From Pisaster brevispinus (lineage: Eukaryota > Echinodermata > Asteroidea > Forcipulatida > Asteriidae), in the NCBI GenBank assembly GCA_023634235.1, contig JAMKCF010000002.1:6828722-6892721 (forward strand): DNA of 64,000 nucleotides, in the 5' to 3' direction. Positions 33,941 to 44,600 of the stretch are shown piece after piece. Position 1 is the first letter of the stretch, and every line of letters begins with the position of its first letter. A program made the translations under genes and the position numbers. The notes below the pieces were generated by a model. That model saw only the letters and a list, made by a program, of their open reading frames with translations, was not told where the DNA came from and did not search any database.

Positions 33941-34701
33941 CTGCCTCCAAGGCAAGTTTTGAGCCCCGTAGTTGTACCTAAGCTCGGTGTTTCTTCCAAG
34001 GTCCTCAAGGGCGAAGAGGCACAGGTGTCTACTGCCGTTGAACCCCATTTTTTCATAACAGAATTAGGTTTTGAACTGTCATTTATCCATCGAGCCAAAC
34101 AGGAATCATGGCTTGATGCATCGATCCTGCAAACAATTTATACAAAAACATTTAAAACTACATCAACATGTTAACATTGTTGTTGTTTGCAGCTACATAT
34201 ACTATAAGGATTCTGACAAATACTGCAAAATTCTGTGCTTACAGCCCATAGATTCATGCGCTTCAGTGTGGAAAAAGTACAGAAAAACTTGCTATGATCA
34301 TTAATACAAACTGACCTGTAATCTACACCATTGTGGCTGAAATGAAAAACGTAGCTATTCTCCATACATGCATCCTCCCTGTCATATTCTGCAGAGCGAG
34401 ATACTACTCCTCTATACTCCAAGAGGAAACTACTTTTTGCAAAGGGTTTGGTCGTAAACAATCCTGATCCTAAAAAAAAAAAAAAAAAAACAGAAAATGA
34501 AAACTGTAAGCGGTATTGTTTTTCCTCAGGGATTTTCTGTCACTGACACCAGAGGTTTAGTATTTAATGAAATATGAGTTTACGTTTCTTACCAATGCAT
34601 TTGTTGATAAACTTAGTTTGAAATCCCTCTTGGTCCTTTTTAAGATGGCACCAATTTTCTGCCTCCTTCAGAGGAGAAATTCGTGAGCGGCGTGAAGTCA
34701 T
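33941..34701 (-). pseudogene. KMT5A-like SET domain, exons 1-3 of the composite gene
   Basis: Exon 1 (34701-34593) starts with ATG and encodes MTSRRSRISPLKEAENWCHL, then ends in Cys-Ile-Gly before GTAAGA. Exon 2 (34469-34316) gives GLFTTKPFAKSSFLLEYRG and ENSYVFHFSHNGVDYR, the N-SET core and strand typical of histone H4K20 monomethylase KMT5A relatives. Exon 3 (34126-33941) gives IDASSHDSCLARWINDSS, where the canonical RxxNHS motif reads RWINDS, and in a second frame HLCLFALEDLG with ELRYNYG, the catalytic Tyr region. The frame change lies in a run of six A (minus strand) at 34049-34054, so one base is missing relative to the expected frame. It could be a true mutation or a homopolymer sequencing error. 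Confidence 0.7.
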
Positions 34702-35993
34702 TTGTATCTTTAAATAAGAGAGGAAAAAACATTGTTAGTATAAAGTTGGTATCAACGCACATAACTGCAAAAGAACTAGCAAAAAATTATAATAATTTTG
34801 CTGTGTATTAGGACCTACATGTATAAATTTATCACCACCTGTATCAAATTCAGATCCTCTTTTGATAACCACGCATATGTTGCACTGATACTTTGCTAGT
34901 TGTTCGAAAAACCATGGAAAACATGTAATGTTTATGCATAAAAGAGGATTAATGCCACCTCCTTTATGTTTAAGACAACATCACTTTAAAAAAAAAGTTA
35001 TATTTGCGGAGTGGATTTTCTGGACCCGTGCAACACTCAATGAGAGTTCAAAGAACACAAAGAGCCTAATTTCGTCAAGATCTGATTAAAAAAAAAAGAA
35101 CTGTAGCCATGTAAACGTGAAGGGCAGAAAGTTTTGAATAGGATTTAGTACATGTAACTCTATGAGGTTCGTGGAGACGATAGCGGAACGAACGTCATAG
35201 TTCTAGGAGTAGGTACAGACCAAGTACGTTGCAAAATCAATATGGCGGCCAATACGACTTCGTCGTAGAGAATCGCTCTTATGAATTAGAAACACAATTT
35301 TCACATCAGGAGGTAAATTTAGACAAGTCACCTGACAAGTAGGACTCTTTTACACACATTTAAGAGTTGGGTCAAACGTGGTTTTTCAGTGCATCTTTTT
35401 AACGAGTTGTCGTCATTTGTCCGCTATTGTATTAGTGTGACCATCATCGAGTCGATCACGTGACTCGTCCACAGAAATCATGGATGTGACTGTGTTTTGT
35501 GTTGTGTGGTTTTGGTCCCAAAAACATAAACTTTGCGATTTGCTGGATTTTTTTTGTTTTTTTTCCCCCCAACGGTAGGATTCCCTAATACGACCACTGA
35601 CATCAAAGTTGTTTAAAAAGGAGTATTGACGTCAGAGCCCAAAACATTTGGTCTATATATAGAGGGATAGGCACGTAACCAAGAAGCCACTTAATGCTCC
35701 AAATCATTGACGTTATGCCTAAAAAAAGGCAAAAAATAGGCTATTTTAGTATTTAAAAATTTACATGAACAGCTTACTGTTATTGTTAAGTTTATTAAAT
35801 AATATTTTACATTATTAATAATAATATTATCATGATTAGGCCTATATACTACAGTACTACTACTACAACTAGGCATGACTTCCTTGAAAAGAGCGATAAC
35901 ATTAAATAACATTTTAAATCAAAGTTGTTAAAAAAGTTTTTAACAGACATTTTTTGATTGAAATGTAGCGTTAATATTATTGTTACAGCTTAC
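34702..35993. other. Upstream region of the composite gene
   Basis: No exon seen. It contains a YY1-like motif at 35239-35249 that may mark a promoter. The rest is AT-rich. Confidence 0.4.
35239..35249. promoter_or_regulatory. YY1-like motif AATATGGCGGC
   Basis: Matches the core AANATGGCGGC bound by YY1 just downstream of many metazoan start sites. It lies about 540 bp upstream of the first coding exon of the minus-strand composite gene. No other promoter evidence is available. Confidence 0.35.
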
Positions 35994-36153
35994 CGACTTT
36001 GAAAGGAACAACAATAATGGTTAAAAAACCCAAGACTGACGTTAAACAAATTATCCAGATAAACAGAACACAGGTAACCAAAATCAATCTCCTTATGTAA
36101 TTTTGAATGACTAATCTTCTCTCGCTGTTTGCAGAATAAGCTGGACCTGCCAT
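35994..36153 (-). CDS. Candidate first coding exon of a small membrane protein
   Basis: ATG at 36153 in context AAAATGG, 53 codons, then a strong donor (G/GTAAGC) at 35993. The peptide begins MAGPAYSANSERRLVIQNYI, then a basic RR and a hydrophobic segment of about 22 residues (LILVTCVLFIWIICLTSVLG), so a single membrane span near the N-terminus is likely. An upstream exon ending in a consensus GTAAGT donor at 36425 and holding a YY1-type motif could be its 5' UTR. I did not find the next exon and do not recognise the family. Confidence 0.35.
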
Positions 36154-36426
36154 TTTCTTATTTTCCTTCCTCGCTCCTTGGCCGAACTCACATGACGATG
36201 GAGACGGCAGAAACGTTGTCAACGTCAACGTCCCCGGTTCATCCACAGAGCCCGTAACGTTTTGTTTATATTAATTAGCAACAGTGTTTCATTTCTCACC
36301 AACAACACACACACACGATCACGAAAGCCCCAAAAGATTTTAAAACAAACCAGACTGCGAGGTAATAGTTACTTCTGTTTTTCTGCGAATCATTCACAAA
36401 CCTATTTTTAAAAGAAAACACTTACC

Positions 36427-36500
36427 TTTCATTCGTTTCTCATTACTTGATGCAGTTGAAGTTTACCGGCGAGACTGCGGACGAAAGATGGCGGCGAGTA
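36427..36500 (-). promoter_or_regulatory. Promoter / 5' UTR exon candidate with YY1 motif
   Basis: AAAGATGGCGGC at 36484-36495 on the plus strand (GCCGCCATCTTT on minus) is a textbook YY1 start-site element. Reading minus, it is followed about 60 bp later by GAAAG/GTAAGTG, a perfect splice donor at 36425. The surrounding 36.1-36.6 kb is noticeably richer in CpG than its flanks. Confidence 0.45.
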
Positions 36501-37196
36501 GCTCCACAAAAACAACCCAGAGGCCACAGGACCCACGCGTGGTACAACCTCGTGCATTCTGCTGAAATCTCGTTATTGCCGTGCCAGTGTAGTGCTTGTA
36601 TTAATTTCTCATTGACACAGTACATGGGGACGATGTATAATTTAACTCGTCCCCTCGCTGGAGGGCGTCTTTCAATCTGTTTCGGTATTTTTTTTATATA
36701 TTTTGTCACACGAAAGACTTGGATGTGTATATTTCACACACAAAATCATGACGTTACCTATCAAAGTGGGGACCTACGAACCACGGACACAATATTAAAA
36801 TAGCGCCCTCTGTTTGTGATATTACTTCCAGAAATACTGTTATTTCAACCGCGGACGTCCACAGTAGCTGGGCGTCCCCGATAGAAACGTGTGTATCTTG
36901 CTGAAGGACCGCGCTTGCCGGTATTTACACACGCACCCAACAACACCCACACACACACATCAAGTCTTGTTTTGCAGTCGTTGTGTGGACATTCCTTTGT
37001 TCTGTACACTTAAGGAAAATCCTATTCCTCAACACTGCAAATAACGTTGTGTGGACGTGTGTAAGTCCACATAGTGCTTCAGATCCCTACATTATGTGGA
37101 CCTCTTTTGTTCTCAGGTCCACACTGCGTATGTAGCGCTTGCCCAGCCGTACACACACACACACGCAATCATAACCCGGAAGGCGACGCGTAAAAC

Positions 37197-37563
37197 ATAA
37201 AAGTCGCCAAAAAAAAAGGCGCCGCCAAATAAAAAAGGCGCCGCCCCAAAAAAGTCGCCGCCAAAAAAAAGGCGTCGCCCCCCAAAAAAAGGCGCCGCCC
37301 CCCAAAAAAAGGCGCCGCCAAAAAAAAAAAGGCGCCGCCAAAAAAAAAAAGCGCCGCCAAAAAGAAAAAGGCGCCGCCTAAAATAAGGTCGCCGCGAAAA
37401 AAAAGGCGCCGCAAAAAAAAGGCGCCGCGTAAAAAAAAAAAGGTCGCCGCCCCCAAAAAAGTCGCCGACCCCCCCAAAAAGGCGCCGCCAAAAAAAAAGG
37501 CGCCGCGTAAAAAAAAAAGGGCGCCGCCAAAAAAAAAGGCGCCGCGTAAAAAAAAGGTCGCCG
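37197..37563. repeat. GGCGCCGCC / poly-A minisatellite
   Basis: Units of about 15-20 bp alternate GGCGCCGCC or GTCGCCGCC with runs of 6-11 A, around 20 copies. On the minus strand the units give Phe/Arg/Gly-rich open frames (GGAFFFWRRL) that I regard as artefacts of composition. Confidence 0.9.
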
Positions 37564-37959
37564 TCTGAGTGTCCATTATAGAACACCATACAACACTGTG
37601 ACATTAAGAGTACCAACCAGTTGTGTAGGATGTAGGATTCCAAAACAACATATGCCTTGGTATTCTTTCCGCAGATCTTGCAGCAATTGATTTTGGACGC
37701 TAATGCCGAGCCAACCAAGAAGCCACACTGATCCAACAATTGCTGCCCGATATGGGGCGAGAGTTTCAACCGCACGTATCGTGTAGGGTCTACACGGCCC
37801 TACTCGCAATACTCATGTACTCGCGTAGTTCAGGATTGCAGCCACTTAAATACAGTTGCGAATAAAAGTCCAGCCGCAAATTCGTTTCTACACCGCTGGT
37901 TCCCTTATTGGAGCAACCGGAGAAAGATACAACTTTCTGTACGTCACTCACAAAATATT

Positions 37960-39998
37960 TCAGTATTGGTGAAATTGAATTGAAAATTAGTAGTTCTGCA
38001 GATGACTCAACACTTTTTATTGATGGTAGCGACGTTTCCATTAACACCACATTGATCTTTTAGACAAATTTTCTTTGGCTTCTGGATTAAAAATAAACCA
38101 TTTAAAGTCCGAGGCAATGAAGATTGGTTATTTAATTTTAAATGAAAACTTGGAGCCGCCTGGTAAAATAAAACATTGGTCGACAGGCCCGGTTAGACTG
38201 CTGGTATAATGAAAATGAGTTGATCCAGTTAAACTATGACCCACAACTCAATACAATTAAAACAGTTATTAATTTATGGGCGAGGAGAGATCTTACGCCT
38301 ATTGGTAAAATAACTCTGGTTAAAAGCTTAGCATTGTCTCAATCGACTTTCCTTTTAACTGTATTGCCTTAATCCTCCTCAGAAATTCATAAATGAAGTT
38401 AATGCTCTGGTCTATAGTTTTATCTGGAATGGCGAATGTGACAAGATTAAGCGTAAAATCATGATTAATAGCTGTGACAATGGTGGTCTTAAAATGTTAG
38501 ACTTGGAATATATTCAAAAAGTCTAAAATGTACATGGGTCAAAAGGCTTTTGAATGAGCCGCAGACCGTTATAAACTGGAAGTATTTTGTTAACAGCAAG
38601 TTAACTCAACTTGCTCTCAGAGATATCTTATGGAAAATAAGTGTCTCCCCTAAAGATTTCCCATTCCATATATTAAAGGATCAATTTCTAATTGATGTCG
38701 CAAGAACATGGTTGGAGTTTAAGTACCGAACCAAGTTGGAAGAAGTTGAATCTCTAAAAAATATTTTATCTGAGGTTATATGGTAAAATTCCAATATAAA
38801 ATTTAATAATAGATATGTACTCTACAAGTCATGGGTCTTGAAGGGAATTATGACTTTGAAGGATATTATTTTGTTTAGAAAATGAATGTCTCCTATCTTA
38901 CGAAGAATTTAAGCTGAAATACAAAAATGTTAGCTGTACATATAGTCTTGTTTATGGGTTGCTAAACAGTATTCCAAAGCAATGGGGAGATGCGTTAAGG
39001 TCAGGACAATATGTTCCCACCGATGATCCACCTGTCTTGATTTCTGAATTATGTAATAATAAAAAAAAACTTCAAAAATGGTTTATAAAACCCTTGATCA
39101 ATCAGTTTGCCAACAACCTTTGAAGTGTCAAGACAAGTGGATTCATTTATTGGGTAATGTTAAAAACTGAAGTGCCATCATACGAAGCTCCATTTGTTGT
39201 CACAAAAGATCAAAAACTACAGTATTTTCAATTTAAATTTGTACATGTTCTTGTTCCCACAAACACATTCTTTTACAAAATTGGAAGAAAAGAAACAGAA
39301 ATGTGCTTCTTCTGCAATAAAAAGCCGGAGAGGTTACTGCATTTAGTCTCGGAATGTGGTGAAGTGAAAGTTTTTTGGGGAACAAGTACTAGAGTGGTTA
39401 AATGGGACAGTATTTAAGAATAACCCTATTACTTTTAATGTGAAAGACATTTGTTTCGGATTTTCAAAAGACTCGTCTATGCTCGTTACTCTTATTCTAA
39501 TTCTTGCAAAGAAATTTATTTTCAACAAGAAATATCAGGAAGAAAAAATACTGAACATAGTAGCTTTTAAGAACTTTACTCGTACTTTTTATGTTACTGA
39601 AGAGTGTATGGCAAGAGCTAAGGGTTTGGATTATCAAGTAAAACAAAAGTGGAAGAATATGTTTTGATTTGTTCAGATGCAGGTACTGTATGATTTATAA
39701 TTCACTTGTAACTTGAACTCTTAGCATTGTTGTTGATTGAGAGATATGGAGAGACCAGTTAATAGCAAGATATAACGAATCGTATGAGTTCTGGAGATCT
39801 TCCAGGTGGATGTGTTGTTATGCAGGACTATAGCATCTGATAAGAGAAAAACAAACTGTATGTAATAACAGGCTCTAGTCTCCAGTTGTTCTTTTGTTTG
39901 TTTGTCCTTTGTCTTTGTTTGCCTGTCATGTGTTTTTGCAGTTGTTGTAATAGTTCTTTCTGTCTTGCAAATAAAAAAAGAAGAAAAAAGAAGAAGAA
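37960..39998 (+). mobile_element. 5'-truncated Tx1/L1-like LINE
   Basis: Starts just before the catalytic box (SSADDSTLFIDGS, about 37995) and continues in broken frames with INLWARRDLTPIGK, ITLVKSLALSQSTFLL and LVYSFIWNGECDKI. Then comes the 38550-38786 frame (LRDILWKISV, ARTWLEFKYRTK) and the 39157-39417 frame with CFFCNKKPERLLHLVSECGE, the Cys-Cys-His-Cys motif of L1/Tx1 C-termini. The 3' UTR ends in an A-rich tail at 39970-39998. It is a separate copy from the Tx1-like LINE at 13.4-19.6 kb, since both contain the ADD-box region. Confidence 0.75.
39157..39417 (+). pseudogene. Tx1/L1-like LINE C-terminal Cys/His domain
   Basis: An 87-codon frame with QYFQFKFVHVLVPTNTFFYK, then CFFCNKKPERLLHLVSEC. 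The spacing C-x2-C-x8-H-x4-C is normal for the zinc-knuckle-like end of L1/Tx1 ORF2. It is part of a dead element. Confidence 0.65.
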
Positions 39999-40863
39999 CA
40001 CAATTCATTTTGCTCTCTTAAGATTAAATTAAAAACTTGAAACCGATATGTATGTCAAATAAATTAAGTTTACAATGAATTTTTTTCAATCGCCTTGAAA
40101 CTGTTTTGCAACCGAGATTTATGTTGTCTTGATACATGGAGTCTGATTTCGTCGTCTTTTTGGCTGCCCATGTCTCGGCACCATACAGGAGAATTGATAG
40201 GATCAGAGAGTTTGGTACAGCTGCATCTTTGTGTGGTTGCTTTTGTTATTAGTACACACAAGCAATTCCATGGTTAGTTTGGTTACACTTTTAGGTGATT
40301 AGCACAGCATTGTGGTCTCTAATATGAATATGAAAGCCGATCAAGTCTCCATTTTTTTTTACGATGGGTACATTTTGGTTAGTTAGTTAACAAAAAAGGG
40401 TCAAAAAAGGGTCAAGGAAAAAAATGCATGTCTTTGCACAAAAAGTTTCCTCAAACGGGATACAGCTGAAACAAAGATAACAATGTCTGTAATTGCATGG
40501 GTACTAGCAAGTGTTTTGGTAGACAAACAATAAAATAACTTTGATCATTTCCAAGCATTGCCCAAAAATCATGGTTAGTTACGTTACAGTTAGTTACGTT
40601 ACACTTTGTCCTTGACTAATAATATATGTGATACACATACAGTACTTACACTCAGCCCTAATCTGGTCTATAAGTAACTTATGCACTACTACAACATGTT
40701 TAAATCAATTAAGCAAACAACAATGGAATGAAGTAATGTTGTGTAATGCATGTGCAACATGTTAGTAATATCTTTAACATTCAAACGTTTTTATCTACAT
40801 TCATTAGCTATGCAGTATTTTATGAAAAAATCACAATAAACCACCTCGACCTTATTAGAAACA
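39999..40863. other. Intergenic, nothing recognised
   Basis: AT-rich. A short duplicated GTTAGTTACGTTACA occurs near 40573-40605. No gene seen. Confidence 0.5.
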
Positions 40864-40889
40864 CTTAGATGCGTGTAGGGTTTTCTGTG

Positions 40890-41467
40890 TGAAAAATAAG
40901 CACTGGAGTCAGCATTCATGTGATATAATTCTCAGTTTAATCTCGGTACAAATCAGTTCAAAACAATCGGTTAGGAAATCAGGAACGGTAACCTGGGTTT
41001 GCTATATTCAGGCTAATTGGATCACTCGGTAGGGTGTTGTGTATTTAGGGATTTAGTCTGCAAAACAAACCAAAGAAAAGACATAGGGATTAGGAAATCA
41101 ATTATGTAAGATTACTACTTAAAAGGCTATTGAAATACTAATTTGAATGTGACGTAATAAATGTCCCATAGGGTTTGTGCATACATGGAAAGGGATGTAT
41201 TTCCGACACCTAAAGAATCATCACCGCTTTTGGCTGCAAATTCACGATAATTACGAAACAGTAATGCACTGAATTTGAATGATTAAGAATCTTTAGCATT
41301 TATAAGAAACAATTATAGACCAGGTTTTATCGTAACACAATTATATTAATCAAAAAGTTGACGTTAAATTAGAGAAACTCACCATCCGATTTTAGCCTTG
41401 ATGGCGAGCAGGTGAGAGCAGCTTTTCTCGCCGCGCGGTGGCGCACTTTCGCTGCAATTTCTTAACA
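40890..41467 (-). repeat. BEL/Pao 3' LTR
   Basis: 578 bp. On the minus strand it begins TGTTAAGAAATTG and ends CTTATTTTTCA. It matches the other LTR except at five sites (for example T/C in the ATTATG(T/C)AAG block and G/T in CGCT(G/T)CAATTT). Confidence 0.95.
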
Positions 41468-41482
41468 GCCGCCCCTAAACTA
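41468..41482 (-). other. Polypurine tract
   Basis: Immediately before the 3' LTR the minus strand reads TTTAGGGGCGGC, a purine-rich run suitable for priming plus-strand synthesis. Confidence 0.6.
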
Positions 41483-41661
41483 TGCGCAATAGTTTACAAA
41501 ATAACAAGGGGATTAGTAAATTGTGAATCAAAACTTTGATCATGAGGTTAATTTGAATAAATTGCAAATACAACAGGAACAACTTTAAAACAAATGGCCA
41601 CCCCTTTAAGGGTGTAACACTGGAGCTTTACTGCAGGAAAGATCCGCAGATGCATAAGGGT

Positions 41662-44600
41662 CTACTTCTCGATATCATCATTCATAGGTACTTCAGTGTG
41701 TTCGTCCTCGTCTGGTACCACTGGCAGCTTGATCAAACGGGCCACAGGTCGAGTGAGTACCCGGTCATCGGTCTGCACCTTGACAGCACGTACTCGTCCA
41801 TCTTCGCCAGGAAGCACCTCAATAACTTTAACAACTGGCCAGCGGGCTCTGACCTGCTGGGGATCAATCATCAGGACGACATCACCAACAGAAAGGTTTG
41901 TAGTCTCACCTCGCCACTTCTGGCGTGCCTGCATAGCAGGTAGGTAGGATTGAACAAACTCTTTCCAAAATCTCTGCTTCAGGACTTGGCATTGTCTCCA
42001 ACGCTTTCTGCTGAGAATGTCCTCCCCAGGGTAGACAACTTGTGGTGGAGCATGGTCTCGCCGCCCCATGAGTAGCATGAAGGGGGTGATTGGATCAGGA
42101 TCAGAGACATCTGATGGCACGTAACCCAGGGGTTTCGAATTCATAAGGCCTTCAACCTCAACAAGCATGGTATACAGTACAGTAGGGGTGACCGTCTGCT
42201 TCCCCAGGATGGCGTACAAAGCGTTCTTCACTGATCGGATCTCCCGCTCCCAGGTTCCACCAAAGTGGGGTGCAACAGGAGGGTTAAACTTAAACCGAAC
42301 CTGGTGCCTTGCCAACTTCTCCTGTAAGCTGGGGGACATCTCCTCGAAGGCTTTCTTCATCTCAGTTTCTCCTCCCTTAAAATTTGTCCCATTATCACAG
42401 AGAATCTCATGCGGGGTACAACGACGAGAGCGGAAGCGAGTGAAGGACATCAAAAATGCATCAGTGTCCATTGATTCCAATATGTCAAGGTAGACGGCTC
42501 TCACAGTCATACATTTCCATATGATCCCCCATCTTTGCTCCGTACGTCTACCAATCTTGACAGTGAAGGGTCCAAAGCAGTCAGTACCAGTTGAATAGAA
42601 AGGAGGTTTTCCAACTCGTAACCGAGCTGGAGGCAAGTCAGCCATTTTTGGGATAGATGGCCGTCCTCGTCTTATCAGACAACCCGTACAACGAGTTTGG
42701 AAACTCCTAATAGACTGTCGACCTCTTAAAATCCAGAAGCGTCGCCGCAAGTCAGCCAGGACTGCCTCTGCTCCACAGTGTCCTAAGCGGGTGTCTGCAG
42801 CCTTGATCAGAAGTTGGACGATGGGGTGTTGAGGGTCAAGCACTATGGGATGTTTGGTTTCTTCATCAAGTGCGTGTGCTCGACGAAGTCTCCCACCAAC
42901 ACGGATGAGACTGTCAACCTGGTCATACTCTGGAGAGAGGTCAGCCAGTCGGCTCTTTCTCAAAATATCTTGCTCGGAGGAGAGAGCAGTCAGTTCACCT
43001 GGGAAACTCTCAGACTGGGCCTGATGGTAGAGTAACTTCTCACTCTCTTGCCAGTCATCAGCACTCAGGAGTTCTGGCTTCTCTTCTCCTTTTGATTTGT
43101 ATCTGGCTGCCACTGATGCCTCCACAAGCTCATCCCACGTGGTGTATTTGGTAGCATCTATCTCCTTTGGGGCAAGACGGGATCGGGACATCACAAAGCG
43201 CACAGACACTTCACCATTGGTAGCAGTGGATCGGAGGTAGGCAACTGCCCCATATGCTCTTTCCGAGGCATCTGTAAAAACGTGGAGTTGGTATGTCACT
43301 CCATCAGGGTTGAAGTGTTCAGGCAGGTAGCAGCGGGGAAAACCAATACGAGGAAGATCAGCAAGTTCGGCTCGCCATCTCTTATGCTGAGCACTCATGC
43401 CTGCCTCACCCTCGTCCGGAATTGGATCGTCCCATCCCCAAGGTCTCTTCCACAGCTCCTGAAGCAGCATCTTGCCTCTCACCATAAAGGGCATCAGGAA
43501 GCCCAAGGGGTCCTTCCCTGCACATCTCATTACGTCACTTAGCACAGCTCTCCTGGTGAGAACAGGCCAGTCTTGGAGCTTCAACTGGTACGTAAAGGAG
43601 TCAGATCCAAAATTCCATCTGGGGCCCAAGGCAGCCTCTTCGGGTGAAGTGTAATTGAGATTGAGCCATCTCTCAGTACTTTCAGATCTAGCTGTAGTTG
43701 GAAAATCTGCTACGACCTCAGGCTTGTTACTCGCCCATTTGACGATAGGGAATCCTCCTTCTCCGAGGGATTTGCACAGCTTTTGCACTAGTTCCTTTGC
43801 TTCTTGCACATTTGTTTTTCCATCTAGACAATTGTCTACATAGAATGCACTTGTGACGCTTCGTAGTACATCAGGGTCTTCAACATTCTCTTTGGCATGC
43901 TTTTGTAAAGCGAACGAAGCGCAGCAGGGGCTACATGTTGTACCAAATGGAAGTACGTTCCATTCAAGCTCCTCCGGTTGGTCTTCAGTGCGAAGTGCCC
44001 TCCATAAGAACCTCAGCATGCAGCGATCTCTCTCCAAGGTATAGACACAGTGAAACATTGCCTTAATGTCTCCTGAGACGGCCACAAGATGTTGCCGAAA
44101 CCGCAACAGTACGCCTATCAGGGATGAACCAAGTATGGGACCAGGTAGGAGTCGATCATTCAGGGAGTGGCCACAGTACTTGAAGGCACAATTAAACACA
44201 AGTCGACATTTGTCATTTTGTTTGACGATATGATGAGGGATATACCACTGACGCCTTGCATCATTCGCTTTCTCCTGGTCAGAAACCGTACGAACTAGTC
44301 CTGCATCCTTCAGTTCTTGTATTTTAGTACAGTGAACCTTTGCAAGCTCCGGATCTCGTTGAAGGCGTTGCTCATTTCGAAGGAGAGTTGGCATTACAGA
44401 GTTTACCGGACTTCTGAGGTTTTCATCATCCTGCCTCCAGAGGAGTGGAGTTGCCACTCTGCGGGCACCATCCACTTCTACATAAGTGGACTTGGTTTCA
44501 AGGAGATCTATGGCACGTTGGTCTTGCTTTGACCGGGTGACTTGCTTCCTCTCAGCATACATTTTGAAGTCATGATGCCATAACTTACAGACACCTTCGT

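Larger units (their letters stand above)
29378..34701 (-). pseudogene. SET domain / zinc finger / tyrosine-recombinase-like composite gene, decayed
   Basis: Six coding exons on the minus strand: 34701-34593, 34469-34316, 34126-33941, 33322-31294, 30585-30466 and 29597-29378. All introns have GT-AG ends and all junction phases agree, so this was a real spliced gene. Domain order: KMT5A-like SET domain (exons 1-3), acidic Ser-rich linker, Cys/His motifs, tyrosine-recombinase-like domain (exon 4), SDAEQ acidic repeats (exon 5), basic C-terminal domain (exon 6). Defects: a one-base loss in an A run in the SET domain (34049-34054), TGA at 32756-32758, TAG at 32747-32749, and a frameshift near 29450 in the last exon. 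Similar multi-copy predicted proteins are known to me from fish and marine invertebrates. Whether the family is a transposon, a captured gene or a host gene is open. Confidence 0.7.

Noticed and set aside
36447..36803. 118-codon plus-strand frame over the YY1 motif
   Set aside because: There is no recognisable domain; it overlaps a better-supported minus-strand donor and promoter motif.
37113..37775. 220-codon Phe/Arg/Gly-rich minus-strand frame
   Set aside because: It is created by the GGCGCC/poly-A minisatellite and has no domain content.
37576..37809. Minus-strand peptide resembling GPCR helices 4-5 (IVGSVWLLGWLGISV with Trp, later Cys)
   Set aside because: It is short, there is no DRY motif in frame and no neighbouring helices; the resemblance is too weak to annotate.
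13440..39998. The Tx1-like LINE pieces at 13.4-19.6 kb and 38-40 kb being halves of one element
   Set aside because: Both contain the region around the ADD catalytic box, so they overlap and must be separate copies.
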